Shown here: positions 1 to 11,967 of the stretch, in pieces | Position numbering within the stretch: the first letter of the stretch is position 1 | Layout: each line of letters starts with the position of its first letter | Source of the DNA: Scilla litardierei | Taxonomy: Eukaryota; Streptophyta; Magnoliopsida; Asparagales; Asparagaceae | Direction: 5' to 3' | Assembly (NCBI GenBank): GCA_030789695.1 | Contig: CM061141.1 | Span: forward strand, 195,683,689 to 195,747,688 | DNA: 64,000 nucleotides | Made by a program: the position numbers and the translations under genes | Notes under the pieces: generated by a model | Seen by the model: only the letters and a program-made list of their open reading frames with translations | What the model was told of the DNA's origin: nothing | The model's database searches: none

Positions 1-1005
1 TGAGGCCGCGGGGGAGTGATGTCGTGCGACAGTGGTTGCTGAGCAGCTGCCGCTCGGAGGAGGAGATCGGGTCTTTCCGGCGAAGAGAAGGCCGGAGGGG
101 AGGGTTAGGACGCCGGAGGAGAGGGGGTTTAGTCGGTGGGCTCTTGGGCTAGATGAAAGGCGGCGGCTGCTGCGTTGGTTTCGCACGGAGGTAGAAGTCG
201 GGGCATGGCGGCTGTGACCTAGGCCTTAGAATAGAAGTAAGGTGCTTAGGGTTATTATAAAAGGGAGGTAGGCTCACGTGGTGAGCAGGTGATGGTTTAG
301 AGTTTTACACAATGAAGAAATGTAGGGTGTGCCTGGGTTTGATAGGGTTTGGAATAAAGTTTGTTACAAACAATTATGGCAGGAGAGGCTGAGCACGTGG
401 GCCTAGGCTATAGGTGGTTAGCTAGGGTTAAAAATAAGTGTTGTTTCTCCCCCTTATAGAGATTAAAAGGCCCAATTTAGTGTTGTGCGTGGGTGATGGG
501 CTAGAAGTGGGTTCGGCCTTAAGGCTTGGCTATGGTTTCAATAAAAGTTGAGTATAACTAATAAATAATATTTAGAAGGTTTGAAAAATCTGATGGGCTT
601 AGGATAAGAATATTATTAATAATGGGATTAGCTATAATTAATAGGAAAGTGACAGTGGGTCAAACGTGACCCTAAAATTATGACGTAAATACCGGGGTGA
701 TCGTGATGACGAAAGAATGCTAACTAAGACGACAGATCTCAATTTCGACGGCGGACGACGAAATTAAAATTAGAAACGTCTCCCGTCAAAAGTGAAAACC
801 GCAACGTCTCATCGAATAAGATTAAATTGTGGGAAAACGACTCGAGAAACGTCGTTCCAACATAGTGCCACTATTTACTACTCTCAGAGACGTTCACAAC
901 GGCATATCACACGAAATTGTTCACAAACAAATGAAGTCTAAAATAAACATGTGCACGGTCAAAAGCACGTGCACGAACAGAGTACAACGAAAAGTGGTCG
1001 TTACA
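1..1005 (-). repeat. 3' LTR of the LARD element, truncated by the window edge
   Basis: This is the terminal ~1 kb of an LTR on its sense 5' side, homologous to 6575-7578. It ends (plus strand) in GTGGTCGTTACA and abuts the C-rich tract 1006-1014. Short open frames here are duplicated exactly in the other LTR and have no recognisable product, so they are not called as genes. Confidence 0.8.
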
Positions 1006-1020
1006 TCCTCCCCGCCTTAG
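1006..1020 (-). other. Polypurine tract of the LARD element
   Basis: The plus strand reads TCCTCCCCGCCTTAG directly next to the LTR, so the sense strand carries a purine-rich run ending GGGGAGGA just before the LTR. A closely related tract followed by a similar CTCGGA-type segment lies beside the chromovirus LTR at 13914, which links the two elements. Confidence 0.65.
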
Positions 1021-4000
1021 AATAAAGTCCGTCCTCGGACTTTCTAACATATCTAGTCGTTCTAGTAACTACCCCAATCATGTCACATTATAGCTCAAAC
1101 CAGGTATAGTTATTACAAGTGCTTATATATGCACTAGGTAGTCAAACATTATCACTACCAACACGTATATACATTCACGTGCGTTATACACTTATACCTT
1201 TTATAGCCAGTCAAATTCATACATGTATTTCAATCATATATATAAACATACACCCCTTATATAACTACTACTTACCTAGTACAAAACAATAGTTCAGATA
1301 CTCACATAAGGATAGTCTTACACTTAGCAAATACAATCATTGCTCTACGTATAGATAGCTACCTATGCACAAACATCAAGGGTATACTACCCTCTAATGT
1401 TTCCTAGTTTCCATCCAATACTAAGCATATCAACATAAGTAGTCACACCATAACATTATTAAGTCAAGTTTGGCTATATCTAATATGCATTCACCACTAC
1501 TATAGTTTCATAATATATAGTCATTCAAATGCATGCAAATAGTTCACCATATATTTACATCACATACGGTCCTATAACTGTATTTACGACACGCCACATA
1601 TACCATAGTCATCAATACCTATAACTAAGCACATACTTACCCGTGCATGGTGCACACCCATACACGCTATCATTTCATTTACATACACCAATCATACCGT
1701 CATATATCCAGTACATCTACACACCTAGTTTAGCTAGCACTCATACGTTCATACAGGCAAGTCCTTAGTAAATAGCCATACCTCAAGACCAACACATATA
1801 ACTATATACTGGTATAGCGACCCACAAGCATGTGCGTAGCACAACCAGGCACAAACAATACTATCACTATACGTACATCAAACATCGTTGTATTCAAACT
1901 ACAGACATACATCACAATATACTTAGAGTATACCCACTCAAGCTTGAGTGAGACTCAACACACATATCAGAATATTTTACATATGTAACACGACATTCAT
2001 ACCTATACCAATACCACTCCAATATTTATACGTCTACCAATACAACCATATACATACCGTAAGTCAATCACACTTAATATTTAGTCAGGCAATACTCACA
2101 TAGTTCAATCACTCTATATACCATAATAATAATACAGACCTCCGCATACGTATAACTATAATACACTCCCTAATACGTACGCATTCATCGTATAGTCAAA
2201 CACACGTAGCATATATATTCACACCATAGCCTACTACCTATAATTAGTATACTAACACATCTACACATACATAATTAAGATATGCAATAGTCGTGTATAC
2301 CTCACGGTATGCACGCATGCAACATCCCGCAAAAGCAAGCAATATCAATCAGAATTATAATTCTACCATCATATGTATACCACCTATATACTCATGCTAC
2401 AAAACATAACTACTTACGTCTAAGCACAATTCATATCCACGCACGAGCACATACTCACACGTACTAACATACGGGTCATATAGTAGGCCTACTCACTTAA
2501 CTATACATACACTTATTATTATCACTCCTTGCATACACATAGTTTCACCAATCATTTTATTACAACCATTACCAGTATCTCTAACTACATACACAACTTA
2601 GGTATTCCAACGCTAATTCTCATATACATAGGCATCCCTAGTATAGTATAGCTAACCACACCCAAATCCATAAATACTAATACATAAACAACTTCATAAG
2701 AGTCCAAGGGTCTGCTAACAACTAAGAGTTGACCAGACCTTGACGGACCCTAAGGTCAAAAAATAAAGAGGGGTCGAGAGCGTGACGAGGGAAGGATCGA
2801 TGTGCACGAATTCAGATATGACGAATACAAGGAGACAGCTTGGTTGGACGAACATTGGCTCGATGGTGATGTTTAGGTTGAGGGAAAAGGAGGTGTAGTG
2901 TCACTTATATAGGAGGGAGAAAAGAAATAGCATAAGTAACATAAGCTAACATACGCGAAATTTGAAAACTGTCGTACTTCAAAAGTTGAAATCCCAGTCT
3001 GAAAGGAAATATTTGGAGATCGATAAAACGAGTTGTTCAAAATAAATTTGAGTAGAATATTCATAATAAGGGAAAATGGTATATTGGTTTTTTTTAAAAA
3101 AATCATTATATAAAAGGAAGTAAAATCATTTACACGAATATTAAGGACGTGGTTTAGAAAATTTTATACGTCAGTAATTTAATATAATGTTGTCAAAAGT
3201 TTTGAAAGTCAAAGAATGAAATCAAGTGACGGGAGAATTTAAACTCATGTTAAATGCTTTCAAACTTTAGGCTATGGAAAATTTAAAATGATCAATTTGA
3301 AACTACTTTTAGAGAACCAGGGTTAGCCAAAAATGAAAACTGATTTACACAAGGTTCTTAATATACGAGCACAACAAGTCTGGCACGGGTATAAAAATAA
3401 TTGAAAGTATGTATGGTGCACGGTAAAATAATAATAATGACTTAGTATAAGAATTATCAAGATCGAATAGCAAGTCTTTAAAATCAAATCACAGAGGGTC
3501 TAAATCAGGAAGTGGTTATGAAAAAAGTAATTCTGCAAAAAAATCTGAAGTAGCGAAAACGACGAGCAAAAACCAACTTGCTGGAAGCTGAAATTCCATG
3601 TGTCTTGAAAGTGTATTAAAGTAAACACGACGTATTATTCGTATAACACAAATAAGAAGGAAAATTATAAATCGAATTGGGCAAAGAAAAAGTACGGTTC
3701 AGAATAAAATTAATATATGAGGGGCAACGCATTTACATAAGTACGAAAAATATAAGCTGGAATAATATTATAAGCTAGAGTTCAAGATTTCCGACAAAAG
3801 TTTTTTTTAAAATTTTAAATCAACGGAGGAGGATGAAGTATAAGTATATATGCATTAAAATTTGGGACAAGGTTAAACTTCGGAAAGGAGGAAGTCGAAA
3901 AATACTTTCAAGAGTTTCAAGGTTCGTAATGGAGAGGTTCGAAAATTGACGACGATCGTCATGAGGTGATCTCGTGAATCGAGGCAAGGAAATTGGTCGG

Positions 4001-4462
4001 ACGATCAAAACATACATACGCCTAGGATATGAATCAGGAGAATCTACGGGGAAACTCCTACGGTCGACCAACTAAAGATTAAGAACTAAGCGCTAAGACT
4101 TTCTAAGGAGCTAGACGGAAACGAAATGCGTTCAGCTTGGTCCGAAATCAATGAACCCAAGCGAACGACCGAAGGAAAATTCTAGAAGTCTAATATGGTC
4201 AGAGGTAGACAAGGACCACTAAGGTAACTCCTACGAAGATTAAATCAATTGCTGACAGGGAGTCTAACTACAATCAGGGCCTCTAACTAGCAAGCACGGT
4301 CCTCTAACTAAGCCTTCTTATCACCTAGTGTCCTAAGAAAACAACTAGACTCAGGGCTTCTGACTCGGATGTTGCAATTTATTTAATGGACATTCTGTTA
4401 TTATCGTTGTTCCGTTAATTCGCAATTGCAAGATTGGACCTGCATGGGCCACCAACAAAACC
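1021..4462 (-). other. Non-coding internal domain of the LARD element
   Basis: This 3.4-kb stretch has no frame longer than ~83 codons and none resembling gag, protease, RT or integrase. It falls into two compositional halves. From about 1040 to 2700 the plus strand is strongly poor in G and rich in CATA/CACATA-type words. From about 2760 to 4100 it is poor in C and rich in G and A. The expected primer-binding site just left of 4463 is not a clear match to initiator-Met tRNA (sense strand GGTTTTGTTGGTGGCCC), so priming is unresolved. Confidence 0.6.
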
Positions 4463-7400
4463 TGTCACGCCCCGCTTCCCAAAAATATGGAGGCGAAGCG
4501 TGAGAAGGTCCGCTCAGACTTGAAGCTACCAAGCTGCAAGTCCGATAAGCGTCAATCAAATTAAAACTGCAGGTCTTTGCAACGCGAAACGAAACAAAGA
4601 TAATAATAACGAAAGAGACGAAAGAAACATCTCAGAATATCCATAGCAATAAATCTCAACATCACAGAAAAGCCACCAGGCTAAAATAAAGGAGTCTAAA
4701 AGAGGCCGAGCATGGCCAACAAAAGTACAAAGTACGACAACAAAGTAATGGTGCAAGCACCGACATCTAACAGCAGCCTAAAGCAAAAGCAACGCCAACA
4801 GTCTCTAGAACTGGTCTTCGGTGTCCACGAACTCCTCGACGAACATAGGCTCAGTGTCAGCAACTACCTCGTCCGCTACAACTATCTCTGGCTCAGGGTC
4901 TAACATGTGACACCCAAAGAGAAAGGGGCACATGTCAGCAAGTCTGGAAGACTTGTGCAAGTGAAACTGAAAGTAAAGCAACCTAGCAGTTCTAGCATGA
5001 TGCAAATGACATGGCAGTTAAAGTATGAGTGCAACAGGTAGAGTAAAGTAAAGTAAAGTACGAGCATGGCATGACATTCACAAGACAAGTACAAGACAAG
5101 AAAAGTAAGCACCTCGTGCACAGAGTTCACGCCTTACAACTAAAGAGGCTGTACGGGCACACTTTTACGCTGAGTGGTCGCTCAACCCTACCCCTCCACG
5201 TGTATCGAGCCAGGGCCTTACCCCCGAACGGTAATGCTCGCTTCTGGATCACGAGCCAGGAAGTGTCTTTAACAAGTATGGCATAGGGGTGCACCTAGCC
5301 CGGGACAAGCAAGTACAAGTATGTAGCGTGTGCTACGAATGCAACATTCAATGCATGGATGACATGACATGGCAGTAAAAGTAAAACGTACAGGTAAGGA
5401 AAGTAAACGTGACATTTAGCATGCATGAACAACAATTTTAAGGGGTTGGATCTAGCTTCGTTGTCAAGCTAGATCATTTAGGTGACGGATCTAGTTTCGT
5501 TGTCAAACTAGATCAAGTAGGCGCCTAGCCAGCTATCATTTCACTGACTAGTCTCTTTTACGCTAAAAACAAGTAAGTGGCCTAAAAACATGGCCCTAAG
5601 CAAGATTCAGCAAGTTTCACTTGCCTGTAAGTCTGCAAGTCTGCTGTCAAGAAAACATCGTCCAGAGGAGTCCAAGGTCACAGATAACCTACGTGCACAG
5701 GTAAGTTCGTTACAACGGAGCTAAAAATCATTAGGCAACCTAGGACGTCTAACGAACCAATTTTAATTAGGTTCTCCGATCTGATACGGTTTCACATCAA
5801 CATTGATGATCAATAAAATATTAACATAATAGGAAAACCCTGCCATCTTTTGAAATAGGATCTAACACAAATAGGTGGGATGCACTTGTCAACTTACTGG
5901 TTATTAAAGCTGGGCAACATGTGGGTTAACAGTCAATGGCTTATAGGAGGAGCACTGTCGTACGTCTGCCCGTCACTTGCTTTCAACTCAGTAATTAATG
6001 GGGTTTCATAGGTATGGTACGGGTTATATTAAAAGCCAACCAATAATACTTCTCACCCTCATAGTTCATTTGTTTATAAGTGCACATGAGGTAATAACCA
6101 CAGGGTTGAAACTTTAATATATTACTAATATCATATCTACCCTCCAAATGCCACTGACCTGTTCGAAGTCGTTCTTCTCTTCGTGCCTCGCAGGTGTCAG
6201 CTTCGAACGAAGGTGAATGGTCGGTGACGTTGGTTTGTGGCGGGGTGCTGCCGCGCTTGGGAGGTGTCGATTCCGACGGCGGCGGCGGTTGCTGAGGTGC
6301 TCCGGCGTCAGGGAGCACGGCGACGAGACGGCGGTTTCCGGCGATATCGAGGGCTTCGAACGGGCTGGGGGTCGACACTTCGGAGGGTCGGAGAAGGCGG
6401 TGGAGGTTGAGGCAAGGCGAGAGTGCAATGGCGAGAGGAGAAACGGGTGGGCGCTCGATGGTGTATTGGTCGGAGATGTAGGGAGACTGCCACGCGTGGT
6501 GGCCATATCATGGAGTTTTCCGGCGGTGTAGGCCGGAGGGGGAAGGCTGAGGCCGCGACGATCGGAGACGGAGCTGAGGCCGCGGGGGAGTGATGTCGTG
6601 CGGCAGTGGTTGCTGAGCAGCTGCCGCTCGGAGGAGGAGATCGGGTCTTTCCGGCGAAGAGAAGGCCGGAGGGGAGGGTTAGGACGCCGGAGGAGAGGGG
6701 GTTTAGTCGGTGGGCTCTTGGGCTAGATGAAAGGCGGCGGCTGCTGCGTTGGTTTCGCACGGAGGTAGAAGTCGGGGCATGGCGGCTGTGACCTAGGCCT
6801 TAGAATAGAAGTAAGGTGCTTAGGGTTATTATAAAAGGGAGGTAGGCTCACGTGGTGAGCAGGTGATGGTTTAGAGTTTTACACAATGAAGAAATGTAGG
6901 GTGTGCCTGGGTTTGATAGGGTTTGGAATAAAGTTTGTTACAAACAATTATGGCAGGAGAGGCTGAGCACGTGGGCCTAGGCTATAGGTGGTTAGCTAGG
7001 GTTAAAAATAAGTGTTGTTTCTCCCCTTATAGAGATTAAAAGGCCCAATTTAGTGTTGTGCGTGGGTGATGGGCTAGAAGTGGGTTCGGCCTTAAGGCTT
7101 GGCTATGGTTTCAATAAAAGTTGAGTATAACTAATAAATAATATTTAGAAGGTTTGAAAAATCTGATGGGCTTAGGATAAGAATATTATTAATAATGGGA
7201 TTAGCTATAATTAATAGGAAAGTGACAGTGGGTCAAACGTGACCCTAAAATTATGACGTAAATACCGGGGTGATCGTGATGACGAAAGAATGCTAACTAA
7301 GACGACGGATCTCAATTTCGACGGCGGACGACGAAATTAAAATTAGAAACGTCTCCCGTCAAAAGTGAAAACCGCAACGTCTCATCGAATAAGATTAAAT

Positions 7401-7578
7401 TGTGGGAAAACGACTCGAGAAACGTCGTTCCAACATAGTGCCACTATTTACTACTCTCAGAGACGTTCACAACGGCATATCACACGAAATTGTTCACAAA
7501 CAAATGAAGTCTAAAATAAACATGTGCACGGTCAAAAGCACGTGCACGAACAGAGTACAACGAAAAGTGGTCGTTACA
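4463..7578 (-). repeat. 5' LTR of the LARD element (about 3.1 kb)
   Basis: The plus strand starts TGTCACGCCCCGC and ends GTCGTTACA, giving the TG...CA ends of an LTR. The last kilobase is the duplicate of window positions 1-1005. Parts near 4915-5060 and 5440-5640 are similar to the chromovirus LTR at 11968-13913 (the phrase GGGCACATGTCAGCAAG and the GGATCTA..TTCGTTGTCAA block), which suggests a shared ancestor. A GC-rich part at 6190-6780 yields several overlapping open frames on both strands, as expected from composition. No TSD can be tested because the left end is outside the window. Confidence 0.7.
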
Positions 7579-8159
7579 GTTGTGCATTATATTTAAAACT
7601 TAATAATTAGGAAGATCATGCGACCGCTCTGCCGTTAGTAACCTAAACTAACGGTGTATGACGTTGCCCAGTGGTCCAATAATTATTAAGTGTTTAAATT
7701 ATTTATTCATCTCTGCGAATAAAATGCCTGTGATGCCTGTGATGAAAATGTCTGATGAAAATGTTATGAGCACAATATTTCTGCATGAATTGCTAAATGT
7801 GGTTTTTGGATCGGCCGTTTAGTCCCACGGTTTATTTCCCGCACTTTTCTTTTATTTTTGAGAGAAATTGTAGTGAGGAATTTATGTAAATGTCAAAGAA
7901 AGAAGACCAACTTCCATGGAGACGGAGGCCACACTTGAAGATGGAGATATCATATGGGACCCACGGGGTTTCCAAAGTTGTATTTTCATTTTCTTTAAGC
8001 TGCAAATTTGTATAATTTGGACTGTGGACTTTTTTTGGACTCTTTCTTGTGGGACTGGCCGATCCACACATTTAGTCTTTCGTTAAATATTGCCTCCGCA
8101 TGAAAATGTTTTCTCTGAATTAATTATTAATTCATGCATGTTTGTGCTCTGCTAGATAA
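7579..8159 (+). other. AT-rich gap upstream of the copia gag
   Basis: This 0.58-kb stretch lies between the LARD LTR and the copia gag start. It may hold the decayed LTR and leader of that copia element, but I see no second copy and no initiator-Met primer site (TGGTATCAGAGC). A short duplication of ATGCCTGTG occurs near 7724-7742. No gene is visible. Confidence 0.4.
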
Positions 8160-9107
8160 ATGGCTAATATTGCAAGCGTTAATTTCGAAGTACTGGAAGC
8201 ATCAGTTAGAAACTATCTAAGCTTGCAGCTAGATGTAAAGTTTCACCTGCGGGCAAAGTCCCTCATCGCTGCTGTGACTGAAAAAGAAAATGTTAGCGAT
8301 ATAGAGAAGGCGCAAGCCATCACCTATATTCGCCGCCATGTGGACAAGACCTTAAAGGCTGAATACCTTACGGTCGAAGATCCATTTGAGCTAGGGACTG
8401 CCCTTGAGGACGGGTATAAACATCAGAAAGATGTTATACTCCCAAGGGCACGATACGAGTGGGAGAACCTGAGACTGCAGGACTTAAAGTCCGTTGCTGA
8501 GTACAACTCAGCACTTTTTAGCATCACCGCACGCCTGAAGTTGTGTGGTGAAAAAGTCTCAGAAAATCGCATGCTGGAAAAGACGTATACGTCCTTCCAT
8601 GAAAAAGATGCGATACTCATGCAGCAATACCGTGAACGCAAGTTCACCAAGTATTCCGAGCTGCCGTCATGTTTACTCATGGTCGAGTAAAACAGAGAGC
8701 TTCTTCTCTCCACTCACAATATACGCTCCCCGGCACTGCCCCCACCAGAAGCTCACTATTTCTCTTCCTTCAAAAAGAAGAGAGATAATAAAAGAAAAGA
8801 AAGACCACAGAAGGGGGGTCAACAGGAAAATGCCAAGGGCCATGTACAGCAGCAGCGAAATAATGAAAGTAAGCGGAAGTTCACGAGGCACAGAAATAAC
8901 AAAAATAGAAATGATATACGCCAACCCAAGAGGGAATGGGAAGACCAGTGCCAAAATTGTGGCATGAAAGGCCACTGGTCCAGAGTGTGCCGAACTCCGC
9001 ATCATCTCCATGATTTGTATAAAGAGAACAAGAAAAATAAAGCTGAAGCAAACCTGATGATATCTGATGCTCCAGTTAAGTTTTTCAGCTGGCGACTTCG
9101 AAAATAA
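8160..9107 (+). pseudogene. gag: Copia gag with one nonsense codon
   Basis: Translation from ATG 8160 gives a typical plant copia Gag opening (MANIASVNFEVLEASVRNYL), with a retrotransposon Gag/UBN2-type domain over about residues 10-175. A TAA at 8688-8690 interrupts it, but the same frame continues to a CCHC zinc knuckle (CQNCGMKGHWSRVC) near 8950-8991 and ends at 9105-9107. The total would be 315 residues, usual for this Gag. Gag would form the retroelement particle and bind the RNA. The single stop is what one would expect from a CAA-to-TAA change. Confidence 0.8.
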
Positions 9108-9310
9108 TGACATGCTTGACTAGCCTTTACTTTTATCTTAGCAAATTGTTTAGAACATCTCACGTTATGAGAGCTTTTGTATTACGCAATCTGTTTTGGT
9201 TGAAAAATTTTAGTAGACAATAAATGAATATGTCTATCTGAATATGCATGTGCCTTTACGTTTCATATTTTGAAACTGCTCTCATAAATAATTAGTAGAC
9301 AATAAACACG
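9108..9310 (+). other. AT-rich non-coding spacer between copia gag and protease remnants
   Basis: No frame here resembles copia protease, although the active-site segment (DSGxTxH) would be expected around this point. The word TAGTAGACAATAAA appears twice (near 9213 and 9295), so a small duplication or insertion may have replaced the protease active site. Confidence 0.35.
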
Positions 9311-9830
9311 TACGGTCTCTTTCAATACAAAGCCCAATATCAGGGCTATATTGAAGTTCCAGGGAATGCAACACTGTTGCCCCCAAACGACACAAAAATA
9401 AAGGATGCACTAATCCCTCCGAATTCCAAAAGAAACTTTCTAAGTTTCAAGGACATCCGTTTCAACGGATTCCACTTGGAAACAACAAATGTAAATGAAA
9501 AAAAAAATTTTACCGTATGCAACGTCTCAAGAAAAAGGAGTAAAATCCATACTTGAACGTTTTGAGAGCCTTAGAGGCCTCTACCATACGAAGATTCGGA
9601 GAAAGGAAGCGGAATTAAACGGAGCACCTGAAGTGCCCGACATCAGCCCAGTTTTTACTCTGGCATGATGGACTTGGCCACCCTGGATTTGTGATGATGC
9701 ACTGCATCTCATCCCATGGGTATGACTTGAAGAACCAGAAGATTCTTCAGAAGGGAGAATTCCCTCGCATCCCTTGCTATAAGGGAAAAATTAATTGCAA
9801 GGCCATCTCCACAAAAAGTTGAAAAAGAAT
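9311..9830 (+). pseudogene. Copia protease C-terminal and GAG-pre-integrase remnant
   Basis: Frames in this stretch read in pieces as the post-protease part of copia Pol: a segment like ALIPPNSKRNFLSFKDIRF near 9407-9463, then YATSQEKGVKSILERFESLR near 9512-9575. After a shift, HDGLGHPGFVMMHCISSHG (9667-9725) is the GAG-pre-integrase motif. Stops and at least two frameshifts separate them, so no functional protein is made. Confidence 0.7.
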
Positions 9831-9849
9831 CTCCACGCTTCCTCAAAAA

Positions 9850-10830
9850 GAATAAAAGGATATAGATGTGGATAAAATCCACCACCCCTAGTGGGCTATT
9901 TCAGTACTTCACTGTACTGATAAATGCATCCTCAGAATATTCGTACGTGTGTCTACTACAGACCCGCTACTTAGCTTTTCCAAAGCTATTGGCACAAAAA
10001 TAAAAACGTTGCGGGCACATTTCCCAGACAATAAAATGTTGTAAATGAGTCTGGTTAATGTTGGGAAATATACCTCCCAGTCTTTTCAAGAGTACTGCCA
10101 ATCAACGAGAATTGAAAATGAACATACAAGTGCCGCATGTTCATACCCAAAATGGGTCGGCAGAGTCACTTAAAAGTAGACTCCAATGGACTGAACGTCC
10201 ATTAAATCCCGATTGCCTATGGATGCATGGGGACATGCAAACTCTGCATGCTGCATCGTAAATGAAAATAAGACCCTCTGGAGGTCAGAGTCTCCAATGC
10301 AACTTGCATATGGAATGCCACCGAACATTTCTCATCTGAGAATCCTCGTTCGCGCAGTCTTAAATCCCCATTGCACCACCAAAGAGGACCAAAACGGTAC
10401 TCAACGTCGCCTAGGTATCCATGCAGGGTTTGACTCACCCTCACCTATAAGATACCTAGAACCCCAAACGGGGGACGCATTTAAGGCACATCTTAAAGAC
10501 TATGATTTCGATGAGACGAGTTTCCCAAAAATATGCCCAGATACTAGAAAATCTGGCGCGAAGAAAATTATAAAGTGTGATACAAAAAGTTTGACCCACT
10601 ACGATCCGGTAACAAAACAATGTGATGATAAGATCCTTAAGATCTTACACATCCAGAACACAGTTCATAAATTACCGGATTCGTTTATTGACAACCAGAA
10701 GATTGTCAGATCACACATCCCTGCTGCAAAAACTCCAGCTAGGATTGACATCCCCGAGAATGGATGCAATCCACCAGCAGCAGAAGTGGCTGATCCTCAA
10801 CAAAAAAGAGGCAGACCACCAGGCTCCTAG
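9850..10830 (+). pseudogene. Copia integrase remnant
   Basis: The catalytic-core region is shattered around 9880-10260, but a VPHVHTQNGSAESL segment (10124-10165) corresponds to the GxxExxN part of the copia integrase core. The downstream open stretch (about 10270-10520) contains QLAYGMPPNISHLRI and QRRLGIHAGFDSPSPIRYLE, hallmark sequences between integrase and RT in copia Pol. Integrase would insert the cDNA into the chromosome. Multiple stops make this a relic. Confidence 0.75.
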
Positions 10831-11084
10831 GACAAGAAACTCCTGGAGACCTTAAGACAATACTACCACAGGACAATGAGCTCCTGTCCACACCATCACC
10901 CTTCCCGGAATCCACTGCAGAGGAATTGCCGGGAAAAAGTGAAATTAAGTAAATGTTGTACGTACTGGGGAGGTGTTGGACAGATAGAACATAAATTGTC
11001 GACAAATGTATTCACGTATCATATTGCCATACACATCGCAAAAGCGATGATGTTCGTAAATTATCGTTCCACACTCCGTTGCTA

Positions 11085-11967
11085 GAAGGCAAACGTAGAG
11101 ATTGGCCAAAAATATGGAACGTGGCAATAAAAGATGAGCTGGACTCACTTATGAAACGTGAAATGTTCGGACCTGAAGTCCTGACACCAAAAAGGTGTCA
11201 AACCTGTGGATAAAACAAAGTATTGCCCACATAAGAAAAATAAATACAAAATCGTATGCTATAAGGTACAACCTATAGCCCGAGAACAATTTCGCTGAAA
11301 CTAGGGATCGAACAAACTCAAATGAGCATGTCTCATAAATGATGCGTCAATCTCCCTAAGTTATCAAAAGCGAATACCTTACGATTTGGCGAAGGAAAAT
11401 TATGGATATGCTGTTATTGGATGTTGTGACAGCATACCTTCATGGATATCTGGTAAAGATAATTTCCACATTTCCTTAAAAATGCCTGAATAGACTTCGA
11501 GACGTCTATTCAAATGAAGAAACAATAAGTATAATAAATAAATGTACAACCAAGAGAATCACTTGACAAGTCAATGATTCCTACTGAAGGTTGTCTTTGC
11601 ATCTGTGCAAAGAACAGGATTAGAGATCTTAGTTGTAGACAACTAACATCTCATCGGATCTCCTGAAGAGAAAACCGAAATAAATGTACAAGCCTGACTT
11701 TTAAACATGAAATAGAAAGACCTAGGCAAATATAAAGTCATGGCTCATAGAATCCTGTTACAAACGCCCAGAAGTGCGTTGGAGATATTAAAAGGACCAT
11801 TATCATCCAAAGTACACCTACGGTGGTACACTTACTGGATGAACAAAAAGAACCCTTCTGATCGCTGGAAGAGGGGGAGGATATAACTGGTCCTAAAGTC
11901 CCTCATCTTAGTGCAATCATGCACTCCTGGCTAACTGCATGTGTCCCGGTATAGCAATTGCAGTAAA
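11085..11967 (+). pseudogene. Copia reverse transcriptase remnant, cut off at its right end
   Basis: Fragments in several frames match conserved copia RT: DELDSLMKREMFGPEVLTPK (11130-11189), a TAYLHGYL-like segment near 11430, TGLEILVVD and IGSPEE near 11620-11670, then GPKVPHLSA and a sequence like ANC.PGIAIAVN near 11890-11966. Intact copies would continue into RNase H, but here a gypsy LTR fragment starts instead. Confidence 0.7.

Larger units (their letters stand above)
1..7578 (-). mobile_element. LARD-type non-coding LTR retrotransposon, left end outside window
   Basis: Positions 1-1005 repeat 6575-7578 almost perfectly, with only scattered substitutions and a one-base change in a C run. 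In both copies the block ends in TTACA, and in the left copy it is followed by a C-rich tract that is the complement of a polypurine tract. I therefore read the two copies as LTRs of one minus-strand element: 3' LTR at left (cut by the window edge), internal domain 1006-4462, and 5' LTR 4463-7578. On the sense strand the LTR begins TGTAACGACC and ends GGGCGTGACA. The internal domain has no gag or pol similarity in any frame. Long LTRs around a non-coding core match the LARD class. The near identity of the copies suggests a recent insertion. Confidence 0.75.
8160..11967 (+). mobile_element. Truncated, decayed Ty1/copia retrotransposon
   Basis: Gag, zinc knuckle, protease/pre-integrase, integrase and reverse-transcriptase remnants occur in copia order on the plus strand. 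The frame is broken repeatedly. The element stops within the RT-RNase H part, at a segment resembling the family's conserved ANCTRPDIAFAVN, where a chromovirus LTR fragment begins at 11968. No LTRs are recognised. Confidence 0.8.

Noticed and set aside
4420..4462. Initiator-Met primer site for the LARD element
   Set aside because: The sense-strand sequence TGGTGGCCCATG matches TGGTATCAGAGC only at the first four bases and a few others, which is too weak to call.
6114..6791. Overlapping open frames of 60-150 codons in GC-rich LTR sequence
   Set aside because: They overlap one another on both strands inside an LTR, parts are duplicated in the other LTR, and no domain is recognisable.
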